A DNA stretch of 55,830 bases from Oxalobacteraceae bacterium (GTDB lineage Bacteria; Pseudomonadota; Gammaproteobacteria; Burkholderiales; Burkholderiaceae_D): the NCBI GenBank assembly GCA_947464955.1, contig CANHZI010000003.1, positions 1 through 55,830 on the forward strand. Direction: 5' to 3'. The notes beneath the pieces were generated by a model. It saw only the letters and a program-made list of their open reading frames with translations. It was not told where the DNA came from and made no database searches. The position numbers were made by a program, and so were the translations under genes. This document shows, in pieces, positions 53,194-55,830 of the stretch; positions within the stretch are counted from its first letter, which is position 1, and every line of letters starts with the position of its first letter.

Positions 53194-55184
53194 AAGGATC
53201 GGTCACGCGAAGATGAAGCATTCGAGGACATATTTTCTGCAGCATCACGAATATCACCGTCGCGCACAATACTCCTCCGTAAAAAGTGAGGTCGGTGTTT
53301 TACTTCTTCGAAAATTTTCGCAATGTATTCGCCGATCAGACTGATCGCCAACAAAGTACTAGAACCAAAGAACAACTCAACTAAGATCACGGTAGTCAAA
53401 CCACGTGGCACCAATTCCGGGAACAAAATCCGAAAGCCGATCTGGAATACAATGAGAATACTCACTGCGATAAAGATAATGGCACTGAATGCAGAAAGTA
53501 CATTCAGGGGCGTATTGCTAAACGAAAGAATACCCTTCTTCGCCCATCCAATATTCTTGAAAAAATTATTCGTGCTACGACCAAACATACGCTCGGGTCG
53601 GACATAGTCAACGCCGGTTTGTTTAAAGCCGGCAAAGGCGCGAATACCACGTAAGAACAAGTCACGCTCTGGGAACTGCAAAAGACAGCGCACCACACGC
53701 TTATCAATCAAAGAGAAATCACCTGCATCATGCGGGATTTTTAGATACGAGAAGGCGTCAAACAATCGATAGAATAGCTTGTAAGCCAGCCCCATATACC
53801 ATGAAGCTTCGCGCTTCACACGACGACCGTAGACGACATCATAACCAGCGCGCCATTCTCGGATAAAGTCAGCAATTAACTCCGGCGGGTCTTGCAAATC
53901 GCCATCCAATAAAACACATGCATTCTTACTTGCGAGCTCCATACCGCTCCTGAATGCCGCTTGCGAACCAAAATTGCGTGAGTGACTAATACCCAAGACT
54001 CTGCGGTCTTTCTTTGAAATCTGGCGAATGACTTCTTCGGAATTATCGGGGCTGCAATCGTTGACAAAAATAATCTCATAATCGACCCCTGCTTTGACAA
54101 AGGTATCGGTGAGCCGTTGATGCATGATGGGAATGGCTTGCGCATCTTTATAGCAAGCGATAATCGCCGTCACGCTGTAGTGACGATCCAAACTATCTTG
54201 CTTACTTGAGGCCATATACTTCGCTGGATCGTCTAAGCCCAGATACCATTCACGCATACGTTGCAGGCCATCTTCCAGACTCACCTTTGCTCGCCAGCCT
54301 AAATGCTGATTCGCTTTGCCGGGGTTGGCATACCATGACTGCACGTCCCAACTCCGTGCTGGCATACTGAACTGAGGTTCTGCTTCAATCTGAAATAATT
54401 CACGCGCAACATTAGCGAGCTGACCAATCGTGACGCAGCGGCCTGAACCAATATTGAACGATTCCCCATAAATCTCCGGCTTCAAATTCAACGCCGCATC
54501 GATGAAGGCTTCACAAGCATCATCGGTGTACACAAAATCGCGTGAAATATTTGGGTCTACAAATGGCGGCAATTCGCCTGCCACTGCCTTGCTCACCAAT
54601 ACTGGCATCAAACGAGAGGGGTCTTCAAGCGGGCCAAAGATGGAATACAAACGCAGATTCACACAGGGTAATTTATGCGTTTTTCCTTTGTAGTGAATTA
54701 AGTCTGACACTGCGCACTTAGAAACGGAATAATGACTATTCGGTGACGTAGGTGCATCTTCGGTCGGCCCGCTGCAGAGGTTGCCGTATTCTGAGGAAGA
54801 TCCAGCGTGAATGTAAGCGTGAATTCCACGCTTACTCAATAACTCGAGCAAATTGACCGCTACCCCCACATTGGTGCGATAGATGAGATCGGCTTCGGTT
54901 TGAAATGAATAGGCACCATACGAGACGAAGTCGAAGATAGTGAGCGGGTGCACTTGTTCTAACAACAGCTCAATATTGGCCGGCACCATCAAATCGCAGA
55001 GAACAACATTCTCCTCAGCTAAGCCATCCAAGCGCCATGCGGGTAACTTTGAACAGGTTCCATACACATCTGAGCGATAACGCAACAGCAAGCGCATCAG
55101 ATTGGCACCGATGAAACCACTGGCGCCGAGTACCAAAATCGGCCCCTGCAAGCACTGAATTTTTCTCTGAATTTCGTTGTTCAT
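53190..55184 (-). CDS. Fused NAD-dependent epimerase/dehydratase and GtrB-like GT2 glycosyltransferase
   Basis: The 664-aa protein joins two complete enzymes. Residues about 15-320 are an extended SDR with the Rossmann motif GASGFIG (20-26), AGSSSEYG and YSVSK as catalytic Ser and Tyr-x-x-x-Lys, then ISRDFVYTDDACEAFI. A linker of about 20 residues leads to a GT2 domain (about 340-560) with AIIACYKDAQAIP, VNDCSPDNSEEV and VLLDGDLQDPPELI (Asp motif), and two C-terminal membrane helices (LSAFSAIIFIAVSILIVFQI, LVELFFGSSTLLAISLIGEY) as in GtrB/dolichyl-phosphate sugar synthases. The frame is open throughout without stop. It overlaps the methyltransferase gene by 4 bases and starts 27 bases after the transketolase-like gene. 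I infer it makes and loads a sugar on polyprenyl phosphate. Confidence 0.9.
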   Translation of the reverse strand: MNNEIQRKIQCLQGPILVLGASGFIGANLMRLLLRYRSDVYGTCSKLPAWRLDGLAEENVVLCDLMVPANIELLLEQVHPLTIFDFVSYGAYSFQTEADLIYRTNVGVAVNLLELLSKRGIHAYIHAGSSSEYGNLCSGPTEDAPTSPNSHYSVSKCAVSDLIHYKGKTHKLPCVNLRLYSIFGPLEDPSRLMPVLVSKAVAGELPPFVDPNISRDFVYTDDACEAFIDAALNLKPEIYGESFNIGSGRCVTIGQLANVARELFQIEAEPQFSMPARSWDVQSWYANPGKANQHLGWRAKVSLEDGLQRMREWYLGLDDPAKYMASSKQDSLDRHYSVTAIIACYKDAQAIPIMHQRLTDTFVKAGVDYEIIFVNDCSPDNSEEVIRQISKKDRRVLGISHSRNFGSQAAFRSGMELASKNACVLLDGDLQDPPELIADFIREWRAGYDVVYGRRVKREASWYMGLAYKLFYRLFDAFSYLKIPHDAGDFSLIDKRVVRCLLQFPERDLFLRGIRAFAGFKQTGVDYVRPERMFGRSTNNFFKNIGWAKKGILSFSNTPLNVLSAFSAIIFIAVSILIVFQIGFRILFPELVPRGLTTVILVELFFGSSTLLAISLIGEYIAKIFEEVKHRPHFLRRSIVRDGDIRDAAENMSSNASSSRDRSL

Positions 55185-55211
55185 GTTTGTCGTCCTAGAA
55201 TCTCATTGGAT

Positions 55212-55830
55212 TCATTTACTATAGAGTCCTAGCGTACTTAACACTGACTGCTGATCGATCCCTGATTCTTGGCGGTGATAGACCTGAGAACCGTAATAGC
55301 CTGATGGGTAGCCTTGAGCACAGAAATGTTGAAAGCTGGTCGGCACAACTGCTTGTTGATGCAAGGCCGCCAATAAATGGTGTCCGGCGCTCCCATGCGC
55401 CACATGTTCTTCCACCACCACAAGGGGGCGTCCAGCCCGCAGTGCTTGCAACATCGCTTGCGGCAGTTCAGCAAAACCCGCTGGCATTTCTGTGAGTACC
55501 CAAAGTTCTGGGCGGCAGTTTGTATCGAGGTCTTGTAAAGGCGTGATATAGCCACCGACCAAAGGCCCTACTACCACCAAAACTGGACCATGACCTTCCA
55601 CTAGACGACGCCATGGTGCATAGCTAGGTAAGCTAAAGTCTTTCGGTTTCTCACATCGCCCCAAACGCAAATAGGCAGGCTCCGGTGTGCTTGCCATGCG
55701 GCGCACCGCTTGCTCTACATCTTCGGCGAAAGCCGGCACATGCACATTCATGCCCTGCAGCGTCAGCATCACGCCATAATCTTCGATCGCATGATGGGAA
55801 GAACCCATAGAACCATAGGCGTATCCGCCA
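55212..55830 (-). CDS. Transketolase-family C-terminal subunit (truncated by window edge)
   Basis: The frame is open to the window end, so only the last 206 codons are seen. The beginning reads GGYAYGSMGSSHHAIEDYG and continues VHVPAFAEDVEQAVRRMAST, PAYLRLGRCEKP and RPLVVVEEHVAHGSAGHHLL, the pyrimidine-binding and C-terminal parts of split transketolase/E1-beta-type proteins. Such split subunits in sugar clusters usually move a two-carbon unit onto a sugar or related ketose. The partner subunit with the ThDP-binding domain would be expected further upstream, outside the window. Confidence 0.85.
   Translation of the reverse strand, partial: GGYAYGSMGSSHHAIEDYGVMLTLQGMNVHVPAFAEDVEQAVRRMASTPEPAYLRLGRCEKPKDFSLPSYAPWRRLVEGHGPVLVVVGPLVGGYITPLQDLDTNCRPELWVLTEMPAGFAELPQAMLQALRAGRPLVVVEEHVAHGSAGHHLLAALHQQAVVPTSFQHFCAQGYPSGYYGSQVYHRQESGIDQQSVLSTLGLYSK

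Noticed and set aside
1-55830. tRNA, rRNA or CRISPR array
   Set aside because: Reading the intergenic regions showed no cloverleaf-like sequence with a TTCGANTC-type arm and no regularly spaced direct repeats apart from the PHO boxes.

Overview
The window looks like a chromosomal segment of a betaproteobacterium in the order Burkholderiales, most like the Oxalobacteraceae (Herbaspirillum/Undibacterium-type). This rests on gene content and order (gpmA-envC-ctp-moeB; rhodanese-grxC-secB-gpsA; hslVU; dapF-DUF484-xerC-zur-cobW-dksA), moderate GC, and an HslV that starts MEQFHGTT. The genus is inferred, not shown. I saw no rRNA, tRNA or CRISPR array. Apart from the tail of an IS3-family element at the left edge, nothing looks recently mobile.

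Layout. 1-400: 3' end of an IS3-family insertion sequence. 479-3872: a periplasmic TPR protein and a fused para-aminobenzoate enzyme (PabB-PabC). 3869-8314: a minus-strand run read gpmA, EnvC-like M23 protein, S41 protease, MoeB/ThiF-like protein. 8449-11436: plus-strand rhodanese, grxC, secB, an SH3 protein and gpsA. 11438-13845: two small unknown proteins and hslU/hslV, with a candidate sigma-32 promoter. 13985-15394: a tandem STAS-domain protein. 15765-23174: a minus-strand block holding a zinc-homeostasis neighbourhood (ZnuD-like TonB receptor, DUF2946-like small protein, Zn-ligand-poor DksA, His-rich CobW GTPase, Zur-like regulator), then xerC, DUF484 and dapF. 23224-25548: a chemoreceptor with a C-terminal Cache-like domain. 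25942-30028: indolepyruvate ferredoxin oxidoreductase and a DUF423 protein. 30081-33289: a PspA-like/DUF2491/Ser-rich membrane protein cluster and a GNAT acetyltransferase. 33648-38029: a two-gene RND efflux system. 38292-40544: a PhoX phosphatase behind four evenly spaced PhoB half-sites. 40636-42744: ChrA and a TMEM175-type channel protein. 42920-49978: a tight six-gene operon, RDD-SpoIIM-DUF4129-DUF4350-MoxR-DUF58. 49997-55830: a minus-strand cell-surface glycan cassette that runs off the right edge.

How the genes work together. The zinc block combines uptake (TonB receptor), allocation (His-rich GTPase), sensing (Zur) and a DksA that has lost three of its four zinc cysteines, so it reads as one adaptation to zinc shortage. 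The glycan cassette has the three parts of a Gtr-type decoration system: a GtrA flippase, a GtrB-like GT2 domain with two C-terminal membrane segments, and a large polytopic protein that could be the final transferase. Unusually, the GT2 domain is fused to a sugar-nucleotide epimerase/dehydratase, and a methyltransferase and a transketolase-type subunit share the operon. I consider this the best candidate for an undescribed system in the window. The MoxR/DUF58/SpoIIM operon and the PspA-DUF2491 cluster are recurrent but poorly understood envelope systems.
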